From: Zhengella mangrovi
GTDB taxonomy: Bacteria > Pseudomonadota > Alphaproteobacteria > Rhizobiales > Rhizobiaceae
DNA: 64,000 nt
Reading direction: 5' to 3'
NCBI RefSeq assembly: GCF_002727065.1
Contig: NZ_PDVP01000016.1
Coordinates: 56,529 to 120,528, forward strand
Shown here piece by piece: positions 39,508 through 48,080 of this stretch. Each line of letters starts with the position of its first letter. Positions within the stretch are counted from its first letter, which is position 1. The notes under the pieces are model-generated. The model searched no databases and was not told the origin of the DNA. It worked only from the letters and a program-made list of their open reading frames with translations. A program made the position numbers and the translations under genes.

Positions 39508-39983
39508 GCGGCTCCCCTGATTTCGGCAGCGGCGTCCATGACCGCGCGCACGATCTTGTCATAGCCGGTGCAGCGGCACAGGTTGCCGGCCAGCCAGTAG
39601 CGGATTTCGGATTCGCTCGGGTTGTCGTTCTGCTCCAGCAGCGCCTTGGCCGCCACCAGGATGCCCGGCGTGCAGAACCCGCATTGCAGCGCCGCATGCT
39701 CGATGAACTTGCGTTGCAGCGGGTGCAGCTCGGCACCCGTCGCCATGCCCTCGATCGTTCCGACCGACTTGCCGTCGGCCTCGACGCCGAGCACGAGGCA
39801 CGAGCAGACCAGCGTCCCGTCGAGCGTCACCGAGCAGGCGCCGCAATCGCCGGTGCCGCAGCCTTCCTTGGTGCCTGTCAGGTCCAGGTGGTTGCGCAGG
39901 CAGTCGAGCAGGCTCTCGCGCGGATCGGCCAGGAACTCGACCGGATCGCCGTTGACCGTGGTTGAAACGTGGATCTTGCTCAT
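39504..39983 (-). CDS. Xanthine-dehydrogenase-family 2Fe-2S subunit
   Basis: This is a 159-aa small subunit with two [2Fe-2S] clusters. The plant-ferredoxin-type motif (CGTGDCGACSVTLDG with a further Cys in LVCSC) is followed by the helical-domain motif (CGFCTPG, then CRCTGY). It transfers electrons from the Mo centre to FAD. Start and stop overlap the neighbouring subunit genes. Confidence 0.93.
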   Translation of the reverse strand: MSKIHVSTTVNGDPVEFLADPRESLLDCLRNHLDLTGTKEGCGTGDCGACSVTLDGTLVCSCLVLGVEADGKSVGTIEGMATGAELHPLQRKFIEHAALQCGFCTPGILVAAKALLEQNDNPSESEIRYWLAGNLCRCTGYDKIVRAVMDAAAEIRGAA

Positions 39984-40846
39984 CACTTGGCTCCCCTGGC
40001 GCGGTCGTAGGCGATGCGCGCGGCGCGGCGCGCCAGGACGCCGGCCACCTCGGTGCGGAATTCGACGGTTCCGCGCTTGTCGTTGATCGGCTTGCAGGCG
40101 GCCTGCGCCGCCGCGTCCAGCGCGGACAGCGCCGCGTCGTCGAGCGTCGTGCCGATGAGGGCGCCGGCCGCTTCCGGCACCAGCACCACCGTCGGCGCCA
40201 CCGCGCCCAGGACCACGCGGGCCTCCGTGATGGTATCGCCCTCGACGCGCAGGCTGACCGCGCAGCCGACCACGGCAATGTCCATTTCCGTGCGCGGGAT
40301 GAAGCGCAGGTAGGCGTCGCCGCCACGGGCGCCGCGCGCCGGCAGTGTCAGCGCGGAAATGACCTCGCCCTGTCTGAGCGCCGTCTTGCCCGGCCCGGCG
40401 GGGATCGCCTCGATGGCGACATCGCGGTGCCCCCCGGGCCCGGTCACGGTCACCGTCGCGCCGGCGGCCACCAGCGCCGGCACGCCATCGGCGGCGGGAG
40501 AGCCGTTGCACAGGTTGCCGATCAGCGTGGCGCGGCCCTGCACCTGGGTCGAACCGACCAGTTCCATGCCTTCCACGACGCCCGGCCAGTCGCGCTTCAC
40601 GCCGGCATGGACGCCGAGCTGCGCACCGGAAACGGCGACGCCGATCCGCCAGCCGCCATCCGCGGCCTGCACGATATCGCGAACGCCGGGGATCTTCTTC
40701 AGGTCGATCAGGTCGTCGGGCGAAACCGCCCCGGCCCGCATCTGGACGAGAACGTCCGTCCCGCCCGCGAGGAAACGCGTCACACCCCCGGCCGCCATGG
40801 CCAGGCGCGATGCCTCCTCGAAGGTCTCCGCAACATGATACCGCAT
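39983..40846 (-). CDS. Xanthine-dehydrogenase-family FAD-binding subunit
   Basis: This is a 287-aa medium subunit (CoxM/XdhB type). FAD-contact motifs are FLAGGTDVLVQM and TLIGNLCNGSPAADGVPAL. The ATG at 40846 has GGGAG 6 bases upstream; the frame continues upstream without a better start. It is the first gene of the operon that ends with the alpha/beta hydrolase at 35201, and its stop overlaps the next start by one base (TGATG). Confidence 0.92.
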   Translation of the reverse strand: MRYHVAETFEEASRLAMAAGGVTRFLAGGTDVLVQMRAGAVSPDDLIDLKKIPGVRDIVQAADGGWRIGVAVSGAQLGVHAGVKRDWPGVVEGMELVGSTQVQGRATLIGNLCNGSPAADGVPALVAAGATVTVTGPGGHRDVAIEAIPAGPGKTALRQGEVISALTLPARGARGGDAYLRFIPRTEMDIAVVGCAVSLRVEGDTITEARVVLGAVAPTVVLVPEAAGALIGTTLDDAALSALDAAAQAACKPINDKRGTVEFRTEVAGVLARRAARIAYDRARGAK

Positions 40847-41466
40847 GTGATCTCCCTTGCTGTCGAAACCGGTCAGGACGCTTGCCGGTCGCCCGGCGAA
40901 CACCCCTGCCGGCCACTCGCTGTCCCGTTTGCCGCGATCATGATCGACGCGCCGGAAGGCGGGTCGCCCCGAAAGGGTATGGAACGCGGCCAACAGGAAG
41001 CGCCGTTGCCACCGCCGCCCTGCCCTTCAGGTTGCCGCCAGGCCGGATGCCTCGCAACCCGGCGGAATCGGTCGGACGTCATTTCGATCACAAGAGACCG
41101 CCGGGCTCAAGAAAAACCGTCCCGGCATACCGGCTGTTTTCGGCCGCACCGCCCCGGAAATGAAGATCGCGGCAAACATCGGCACGTGGCAGCAGAATTC
41201 GGACCGCAGAGCGAGGGCCAAGAGGGATTAGGGCTTTGCGGGATGCGCACTGGCTTGTTCAGGCTGGCGCGCGCTCGGGAATGCCGTTCGGTCTCTCTCC
41301 ACGCGCCAGGCTCCGGCGCCCGTATCATGGACGCCGGATCCCGTTAGAAATCCTGGCGGAAACCGGCGTTGTCCGGCAAGGCCTTATCGCCTTGGAAATG
41401 AAGAAGGGGAGATCCGCCACTCCGGCAGCCGGTCGAGGCACAGGCGTCGGGCACCGCTGAACGGAG
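40847..41466. other. 620-bp non-coding region upstream of the molybdoenzyme operon
   Basis: No convincing gene. It must contain the operon promoter on the minus strand. A possible RNA fold is GGTTGC (41030-41035) with GCAACC (41054-41059), next to CGCC and GGCG that could pair across it. A homologue of the NMT1-type leader element was looked for and not found. The right part (41240-41450) shows nothing I can interpret. Confidence 0.4.
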
Positions 41467-42807
41467 CTATTCCTTCGACATGAGGTATTCCGCGACCGCC
41501 TGGTAGGCTGGCAATGAAGTCGGGTCGATGAAACCGTTCTGAGCCCTTGGGAAGGAAGCGAAGCGAACCAGGACCATGTCGGCGGTCGGGTCCACGTAGA
41601 TGGTCTGGCCATGGACGCCGCGGGCCGCAAAGGCACCGTGGCTGTTGTGGAAGACCCACCACTGGCTGGTATAGCTGCCGTTCGGGATCGTCGGGTACCC
41701 GGAGAACTTCGTCGGGTCTCCGCCTGCCTTGATCTTCTTCACGACGTCGGCCGGGAACAGCCGGTTTCCGTGGATGCTGCCTTCGTTCAGCATGAGCAGG
41801 CCGAGACGGCCAAGATCGCGGAGGCCGGCACTGATACCGCCACCCGCAAAGGGCACCCCCTTCCCGTCGACTGTCTGGTAGGCGTCCTGCTCGGCTCCCA
41901 TTCGGCGCCAAAGCCGATCGGATGCGAGTTCGGTTACGGATTTCCCGGTCACACGGCTGATGATCCAGCCCAGCATGTCGGAATTGATGGTCTTGTAGTG
42001 GAAGGCATCGCCATGCGTTCCTTCGGGTCTGACCTGCTGCAGGTACTCCCAGTAACCGTTCGGCCCCTTGTATCCCTCCGGTTTCGGGAACGGGCTGGCA
42101 GCAGCCGAATAGCGCCAGATATCCGCTTCGGGGTCGGAATAGTTCTCCGAGTACTGGACGCCGGTGGTCATGTCCATGACCTGCCGGACCGTCGCACTGG
42201 CAAAGGCGCTGCTACCGATTTCCGGGATGATATCGCGCACGAGCAGGGCGTCGTCGAGGACACCCTCCGCAACAAGGATTTCTCCCAGGAGACCGGTGAC
42301 AGACTTCGTCATCGACATGGCGGCGTGCTTGCCGTCTTCCTTGAGACACCCGAAATAGCGTTCGTAGACAACCCGTCCCTTGTGAAGGATGAGGATCCCG
42401 TCCGTGTAGTTTGCCAGAAGGGATTCCTGCCAGGTCATCGACGCGTCGCTGTTCAACGGCTTGAAGGTCAGCTTGTCGATCGCCTGCCTTTCGTCGGCGA
42501 ATTGCGCCGGAGGAAGATAGTCGAGCGCGACAGGGGCGCCGAGGCCGCGGCTGATCTGCTCGGTCGGCAGGAATTCCCGCAAATGACAGACCGACCAGCG
42601 GAGTTTGGGAAAGCTGAAGTAGTTTGAATCAGGTTGGGTAATCAGCTTGTCCGGCGGTGGAGGAAAGCCTTCCATCCAGCCCATGACGCGTGGGTCGGAC
42701 TGTTCGGCAGACAGGGTCTGCGCTTGTGCCATGCTTCCACTTGCCCATCCGAGAGAAAGCAAGACCGCTGTCGACAGCGCAATCAGGTTAGTAGTTGACG
42801 ACGACAT
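41467..42807 (-). CDS. Secreted serine hydrolase (beta-lactamase/CubicO family, 6-aminohexanoate-dimer-hydrolase-like)
   Basis: This is a 446-aa protein. A signal peptide (about residues 1-28, hydrophobic core LIALSTAVLLSLGWASG, ending MAQAQT) indicates export. The class C/CubicO core has SMTKS (Ser-x-x-Lys), a Tyr-containing YSENYS region and GVHGQTIYV near the end, as in NylB-type amidases. The likely reaction is hydrolysis of an amide or ester in the periplasm. The start at 42807 lies 20 bases inside the porin gene, which precedes it on the same strand, so both probably serve uptake of one polymer or oligomer. Confidence 0.82.
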   Translation of the reverse strand: MSSSTTNLIALSTAVLLSLGWASGSMAQAQTLSAEQSDPRVMGWMEGFPPPPDKLITQPDSNYFSFPKLRWSVCHLREFLPTEQISRGLGAPVALDYLPPAQFADERQAIDKLTFKPLNSDASMTWQESLLANYTDGILILHKGRVVYERYFGCLKEDGKHAAMSMTKSVTGLLGEILVAEGVLDDALLVRDIIPEIGSSAFASATVRQVMDMTTGVQYSENYSDPEADIWRYSAAASPFPKPEGYKGPNGYWEYLQQVRPEGTHGDAFHYKTINSDMLGWIISRVTGKSVTELASDRLWRRMGAEQDAYQTVDGKGVPFAGGGISAGLRDLGRLGLLMLNEGSIHGNRLFPADVVKKIKAGGDPTKFSGYPTIPNGSYTSQWWVFHNSHGAFAARGVHGQTIYVDPTADMVLVRFASFPRAQNGFIDPTSLPAYQAVAEYLMSKE

Positions 42808-44302
42808 TGAGGAAGCCTCCTGTCCAGTAGGGCTGATGGCCGGGCAGATTCCTGATGCCGGCGCCGGGAAAGGCCACGCTGACACCGGCTGTCAGATAGG
42901 TGTTCGGATTGATGACACGGCTGTATTCGAGGAAAAAATCGTCAGACAGATGCGCGTCGGTCACGCCGGAAATCACGGTCGAGCTGCCACCGATCGAACC
43001 GGGCCGGGTCCCCTGCCCGAACTGGATCGGGCTGTTCAGTTCGTTCGCCCGTATATGGGCATAGCGGAACGTCACCGAATCCCGGCGCGTCGGCTGCAGC
43101 CGCAACGCGATATTGTGTGACTGGACGTTTGAATTCAGGAAGACCATGGAAGACTTCGAACCGGTCGCCCAAGCGGACGGTGATCCTTCGTAGTACAGCG
43201 GATCGAACCTCTCCAGTCTCGACGTGTTCGGGTCGTCGCCGGAGAAGGTCTGGTATGAATAGGTCAACGTCGGCGACCAGGGCAGGTCATTGAATGCATA
43301 TCCGACCTGGACGCGTCCCGCCCAGGCGGAAAGGTCTATCCGGTCGTTCCACTCGTAGGCGAAGTCGGCATTGACGAAAAGATTCCCGTACATCCCTTCG
43401 AACGGATTGGTTCTCGCATAGAAATTGATCGCGTTCGTTCCGTCCCGCCCGTTCGCGATGATCGACGGGGGACCAATTCCGCCAGGCGCCGCCTGGGGAT
43501 AGGGCGTCCGCGATTCCAGGACATTCAGGTAGGTGAGGCCGATGTAGCCGCCGCTCGATGAATCGTAGCGAATGTCACCGCCGGCCAGACGGTTGCCGTT
43601 GTCGCTTGAGGGCAGTTCGTTGGGATCGATGTAGAAGACCGTACCGGTCGCACCCCCGCTGTAGATCCGCCCGATGGCGGACATTTCCCAGGCCTTGCGC
43701 GGTCCGAGCTTCAAGGCACCTCGCTCGAAACCGCTAGAGGCGCCGTTGGCCACGAGCATGCCGGTGCCCAGCTTCAACTCGCGAGGACCGACCGACATGT
43801 CGAGCCGAACGCCTCCGAGATCGGCCGTCTTGTATCCGAGATAGCCCTCTTCCAGCGTGATCCGTCCGGTATTGCCTTCCGCATAGGCGTCCGTTCCCGA
43901 CGTGTAGGAACCGACACCGGTCAGCTTTCCGTAAAACGTCCCGCCATTGGCCAGTGAATAGTCGAAGCTCAAGCCGGGCTTGACATAGAATTCGAGCCAG
44001 TTGGCATCGGAATCGTAGCCCGAAGTCGGCGCAAAGGTTGACGCGAGATCCCAGAAGAGATTGCGCTCGACGACCCCGTTGATACCCGCCTGGAAATGGG
44101 CGCGGATCACCAGGCCGTTGGCGTCATGGAGAAGCATGCGATCGTTCTTTTGCTCCTCGGAAGAGGCCTCCCCCGCAATCAGAGTAACGCCCAAGACGAT
44201 CAGGGCGCGTTGCAGCCATCGCCCAAGGCGTTGCTTCCTAGCTGCTTCCCTTCCGGGAGCAACGGCAGTTCTCCGATGCGGCTCCATCCTCACGAACGCC
44301 AT
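42788..44302 (-). CDS. Outer-membrane beta-barrel porin, alginate-export-like
   Basis: This is a 504-aa protein. A basic N-terminus and hydrophobic segment (ALIVLGVTLIAGEASSEE) form a signal peptide. Many alternating beta strands with aromatic girdles follow, ending in an aromatic residue (VVVNY), the typical barrel end. The pattern resembles the alginate-export family (AlgE/PF13372-like). Start 44302 is favoured by GAGG 5 bases upstream; 44287 and 44317 are possible. It probably transports oligomers or aromatics for the coupled serine hydrolase. Confidence 0.75.
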   Translation of the reverse strand: MAFVRMEPHRRTAVAPGREAARKQRLGRWLQRALIVLGVTLIAGEASSEEQKNDRMLLHDANGLVIRAHFQAGINGVVERNLFWDLASTFAPTSGYDSDANWLEFYVKPGLSFDYSLANGGTFYGKLTGVGSYTSGTDAYAEGNTGRITLEEGYLGYKTADLGGVRLDMSVGPRELKLGTGMLVANGASSGFERGALKLGPRKAWEMSAIGRIYSGGATGTVFYIDPNELPSSDNGNRLAGGDIRYDSSSGGYIGLTYLNVLESRTPYPQAAPGGIGPPSIIANGRDGTNAINFYARTNPFEGMYGNLFVNADFAYEWNDRIDLSAWAGRVQVGYAFNDLPWSPTLTYSYQTFSGDDPNTSRLERFDPLYYEGSPSAWATGSKSSMVFLNSNVQSHNIALRLQPTRRDSVTFRYAHIRANELNSPIQFGQGTRPGSIGGSSTVISGVTDAHLSDDFFLEYSRVINPNTYLTAGVSVAFPGAGIRNLPGHQPYWTGGFLNVVVNY

Positions 44303-44413
44303 TCGATACCTCGACATCGACCCGTTGTTCGACAAAACTAACGGCCCAACGAAAGGTGTCGACATTGATGCCGCCCATTTTGGGTGAAGTTCGCAAGGAT
44401 CCAGGAAACGGGA

Positions 44414-44896
44414 ATGAACAGGAAACAGGAAAACCCGGAACTGCAGTTCGTAAGAGAGAATTTCGGCACGATATGGCCGCAACATCTCCGGGCATTCACG
44501 CAATTACTGATACAACTGCACGACAAGTTCGACGGGGACCTGGAGTTGCTGCTGATCCTCGCTGTCATCGGCGACCGCACGAGGCCCGAGGAATGGAACC
44601 CCGAACTCCTGACCTACGACCAACTGACGCGAGGCGACGGCCAGGAGCACTTCCAGGTTCCGATCAACATGCAGTCGATCGCGGATTTTTCCGGGATCCC
44701 GCGCGAAACCGTTCGCCGCAAGGTCAGTACCCTTCAGAAGAAGGGATGGGTAGGTCGTGACGGGAACGGAAACCTCTTTGTCTTGCGAAACGCGAGCAAG
44801 GAACTCGAGGAGTCGACCAATGACAGCGTGAAGTACCTGGCCGATATCCTGAAGGCATTCGAAACGGCAAAGGCATCGGCGGCGCCAATCCGGTGA
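44414..44896 (+). CDS. Winged helix-turn-helix regulator
   Basis: This is a 160-aa protein. After an N-terminal helical part it shows a winged HTH around residues 85-125 (NMQSIADFSGIPRETVRRKV, then KKGWVGRDGNG as wing), similar to Crp-type or MarR-type DNA-binding domains, without a cyclic-nucleotide domain. Start 44414 has AGGA 7 bases upstream; a GTG at 44384 is the alternative. It is divergent from the porin/serine-hydrolase pair and is the likely regulator of it. Confidence 0.7.
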   Translation: MNRKQENPELQFVRENFGTIWPQHLRAFTQLLIQLHDKFDGDLELLLILAVIGDRTRPEEWNPELLTYDQLTRGDGQEHFQVPINMQSIADFSGIPRETVRRKVSTLQKKGWVGRDGNGNLFVLRNASKELEESTNDSVKYLADILKAFETAKASAAPIR

Positions 44897-44980
44897 CATG
44901 TCGCACGTCGGAGTTCCCGGTGACCCGGTCCGGGTGAACATCAGGCACGTTTCGACGAATTTGCCTGTCCGTCGTCCTCG

Positions 44981-45391
44981 TCAATGGGCCGCGATCCCGG
45001 TCAACCCGGGTCGTACCCCCGGCCGGAAAGCGAAGAGGCACAGCGCGGCGATGGCCAGTTCCAGGACCAGCGCGGCGATGATGCCGCTCGATGGCATTCC
45101 GTCGATGACCATGCTGACGATCCGGCCCGCCGGGAAGGCGAGATAGACGGTCAGCGCGGCGACGAGAGCGATCTGGCTCAAGGCCTGCCGGACCATGCCG
45201 GTCAGCATGATGGCGCCGAAGGCAGCAAGCCCCGCACCGGGTGCTCGCAACTCGCTCAGGAGGCTGGGTTCAAGGCCCAGCATGATGCCGTAGCTCGCAT
45301 AGAAGGCATGCGGGGCAGCCAGGATGCATGCGCCGATGCCAAGCGACGTCACGCCCGATACGCCAAGCGCGATTTTCTGCAAGAGTGTCAT
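44981..45391 (-). CDS. Small membrane protein, DUF4345-like
   Basis: This is a 136-aa inner-membrane protein with four hydrophobic segments. The Arg-Ala-Pro-Gly turn (ELRAPGAGLAAFGAIML) is typical of DUF4345. Start 45391 is the Met of MTLLQKIAL. Function unknown. It lies 35 bp downstream of the NmrA-type gene, probably in one transcript. Confidence 0.7.
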   Translation of the reverse strand: MTLLQKIALGVSGVTSLGIGACILAAPHAFYASYGIMLGLEPSLLSELRAPGAGLAAFGAIMLTGMVRQALSQIALVAALTVYLAFPAGRIVSMVIDGMPSSGIIAALVLELAIAALCLFAFRPGVRPGLTGIAAH

Positions 45392-45426
45392 GGAATGTCC
45401 TTTCCAGGTGTAAGGTTTTGCGAAAG

Positions 45427-46254
45427 TCACGCGGCGACGGACCACACACCGGACTTGGCAGCGTTCCTCGCGAACCCGGTGAAATCACGCGGCTGTCGGC
45501 CAAGGGCTCGCACGACGCCGTCGCTGACGTGAGCATTGCGCCCGTCCAGCGTCTCGCGCGCGATCGCCGTGAAGACGTTCGCGACGAAGTCACCGCCGGA
45601 CCTGGCGATCCCGGCATGGAACGCCTCGAAGCTGATCGGTATGTGCTGGATCGGTTTTCCAATGGCGACGGACAGCTCGTGGGCCATCTCGGCGAAGGTC
45701 AGCAGCCGCGGGCCCGTCACCTCGTAGAGTTCGCCCTTGTGGCCCTCTTCCGTCAGCGCCGCCACCACGACGTCAGCGATGTCGTCGATATCGATAATCG
45801 GCTCGCAGACATCGCCGCCCGGCATCGGCAGGGTGCCGGCAAGGATCGGGTCGCGCAGGTAGCCTTCGGAGAAGTTCTGCGCGAACCAGGCCGAGCGGAC
45901 AATGGTGAAGTCCATGCCAGAGCTCCGCAGGACGTCTTCGCCAAGCCTTGCGTGATGTTCGCCACGTCCCGACAGGAGGACGACGTGTTCGACGCCGCTT
46001 TGTTTTGCTGTCTCGACGAGCGAACCGAGCTTGTCGACCGCACCGGGAAACGCGAGATCGGGGAAGTAGGTGACATAGGCTGCGCGGGCACCGGCCAGGG
46101 CCGGGCCCCACGTTTCGGGCGCCTCCCAATCGAAGGGCGTCCCGGCGTTGCGCGACCCCCGGCGAACGGAATGGCCCTTGGCTTCCAGTTTGTTGGCGAC
46201 GCGGGTCCCGGTTTTGCCGGTGGCGCCGATCACGAGGATTGAATCTGATTGCAT
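45427..46254 (-). CDS. NmrA-family NAD(P)-binding reductase/epimerase
   Basis: This is a 275-aa Rossmann-fold protein of the atypical SDR group. The glycine motif GATGKTG is near the N-terminus, with AYVTYFPDL and VRSAWFAQNFSEGYL following. No Tyr-x-x-x-Lys active site is evident, as in NmrA/QOR2-like proteins that act as redox sensors or quinone reductases. The start follows GGGAG by 8 bases. No specific pathway link. Confidence 0.8.
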   Translation of the reverse strand: MQSDSILVIGATGKTGTRVANKLEAKGHSVRRGSRNAGTPFDWEAPETWGPALAGARAAYVTYFPDLAFPGAVDKLGSLVETAKQSGVEHVVLLSGRGEHHARLGEDVLRSSGMDFTIVRSAWFAQNFSEGYLRDPILAGTLPMPGGDVCEPIIDIDDIADVVVAALTEEGHKGELYEVTGPRLLTFAEMAHELSVAIGKPIQHIPISFEAFHAGIARSGGDFVANVFTAIARETLDGRNAHVSDGVVRALGRQPRDFTGFARNAAKSGVWSVAA

Positions 46255-46629
46255 CTTGCTGTCTCCCTGGTTCGAATGGATGATCAGGGAATAGATGCCG
46301 CCAGCGGGCGCGGTATTGACCGGCGAGGCCAGCTCTTTGGCCGCAGCCGCCAAAAGGGCCAGATACTGACGACGGCTCCTCCGGGAGTTCCCGGGAGTCG
46401 TGCCGGGCACCGCTTGAAAACCGGCCACTGTCGAGGCGGCCTTGGTGGTCGAAGCTGCCAATGCGCATCCGGCCCCGAGCCAGTCAGTCAGCACGGCACC
46501 CCCGAATTCGCCGTCCGCGATCATGCCTTCGCCGCCTGAAAGCAGCCATTGCCTGCGGCTTGATCAGGGCAAGCGGGGAAAAGGACCGTGATATGATTTC
46601 CTGGATGCGCAACGCATGCGGGGGGCAGC

Positions 46630-47010
46630 TCAGGTTGGTTTCGCTGGTGACGTCAACCGTTTTCGCATGATCGACTGCGCCGTCTCGGCAATCAGATCCG
46701 AAGGCAGATCACCGCCGAGTCTTGCTTCCTCGTCCTTGATTGCTTCCCAGGTCGCATCGTCACGGATGAGGTTCAGGAAATCGTGGCCCTTCCACGTCAG
46801 CGAATGGGGCTTCCATGACGTGGAGGCATTGAGCGTGTGGGTGCTTTCAATCGCGTGAATGAGCCCGCCTTCCTTCAGCAACTGGATATGGTGCGAAATG
46901 TGCAGCGTATCGTAGTCGTCGACGGGCAAACGGATGGAGGCCTGCGTGTCGTCGCGGCTCGCCTCGATTGCAAACAGGATTTTGCGAGCAAGATTCATGT
47001 CCCGTTTCAT
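46630..47010 (-). CDS. DUF2513-like small protein
   Basis: This is a 126-aa protein: MKRDMNLARKILFAIE, a predicted HTH-like HISHHIQLLKEGGLI, and LTWKGHDFLNLIRDD, which match the DUF2513 family (often near mobile or toxin-antitoxin genes). GGAGG lies 8 bases before the start codon. A winged-helix regulator-like role is likely; nothing more specific can be said. Confidence 0.75.
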   Translation of the reverse strand: MKRDMNLARKILFAIEASRDDTQASIRLPVDDYDTLHISHHIQLLKEGGLIHAIESTHTLNASTSWKPHSLTWKGHDFLNLIRDDATWEAIKDEEARLGGDLPSDLIAETAQSIMRKRLTSPAKPT

Positions 47011-47122
47011 CGGCTCAAACCTCCTTCTGTTCGAAAATGGCCCTGACTGGACGATCCCGGTACCTGTATCGGCCTCGTCGACCCGGACAACGATCCTCGC
47101 GCGCGAAGCCCTGCATGAGGCC

Positions 47123-47848
47123 TCACCAGCCGGCCGCATCAATGCCGAACCAGGTCTTGGTCAGCGCGTTCAGACTGCCATCTTGCGACATCTCGAAGAT
47201 CTGATCCTCGAACAGAAATCGGCGATCGACGTCGTCGGCACGGAACAGCATCCCGATGCCGGATAGAACGTTCCGATCCTTGTAAACGTAGCCAAGAGTG
47301 CCGTTTGAGGCTGCGATCAAGGGGTCCAGGACCTCCTTTTCCGCAAACACCGAGGGGAACGTCCCGTCCAGCATCGCGGCAATCGCGTCGTTCATGTTCT
47401 CGAACTTCTTGTAGTTGACCCCTGTCGAGGCTGACAGCTCTGTTAAATCGAGCTTCGACACAGAGGCGATCTGGGTAACGCCCGCCGGATGCATCTGGCC
47501 GGCACGTCCGAGGTAGCCATAAGGATCCGGATAGAGATAGGGCATTGTGAAGGTCAGATCGCCACCCACCTCGGTGGTCACGGGCAAGCCTGAAATCGCA
47601 GCGTCGACCTTGCCCGATGCCACTGCCGTGACAAGCGCCTCCGGCGGCAGCACGACCCATTCGCAGGTGACCGCCGCGCGCTGGCAAAGCTCGTCGCCCA
47701 ATGCCTTTTCGAAGCCCTGCACCGCGGACGGCTCTACGGTGTAGAGGCCCGTATCGTAAGCCTGCACGGTTCCTATGGTGACAGTGTCCGCCAGGCAGGG
47801 AAGCGCGGCAAGCGATATTGCCGCCGCCAAAGACGCAATGCATTTCAT
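47123..47848 (-). CDS. Orphan periplasmic amino-acid-type binding protein
   Basis: This is a 241-aa SBP_bac_3-like protein: a signal peptide (about residues 1-20, ending CLADTV), a GFEKALGDELC loop, and VASGKVDAAISGLPVT typical of polar amino-acid binding proteins. No permease or ATPase is next to it, so it may serve a distant transporter or act as a sensor. Downstream lies the DUF2513 gene, and about 230 bp upstream the second GntR gene ends. Confidence 0.78.
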   Translation of the reverse strand: MKCIASLAAAISLAALPCLADTVTIGTVQAYDTGLYTVEPSAVQGFEKALGDELCQRAAVTCEWVVLPPEALVTAVASGKVDAAISGLPVTTEVGGDLTFTMPYLYPDPYGYLGRAGQMHPAGVTQIASVSKLDLTELSASTGVNYKKFENMNDAIAAMLDGTFPSVFAEKEVLDPLIAASNGTLGYVYKDRNVLSGIGMLFRADDVDRRFLFEDQIFEMSQDGSLNALTKTWFGIDAAGW

Positions 47849-48080
47849 TGAACCCTCCCTGTCCGCCACGGCGCAGAACGAGAACGACGCCGCACAAAAA
47901 CGACTGTCGTTATCCGGCAGAACAAGCAGCATTTCGTCATTGACTGATATCAATCGGCAGCCCGACACCGAAATGTCCGGGGACCGCCGCCGGGCAAGAC
48001 GCATTTGTCGCCGCCCTGGTGCCTTTCGTGGACTGCATGAGCGGTCCGCGCACCATGTCGGCGCCCAGACCATCCCGGTC

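Noticed and set aside
37090..39564. 824-aa open frame antisense to the molybdenum-subunit gene
   Set aside because: It mirrors the codon pattern of the real gene on the other strand, has low-complexity Arg/His-rich translation, no domain match and no ribosome-binding site. Typical shadow frame of GC-rich DNA.
40847..41466. A second NMT1-type riboswitch before the molybdoenzyme operon
   Set aside because: The stem and loop order seen at 29589 could not be found on the minus strand here; only isolated hairpins.
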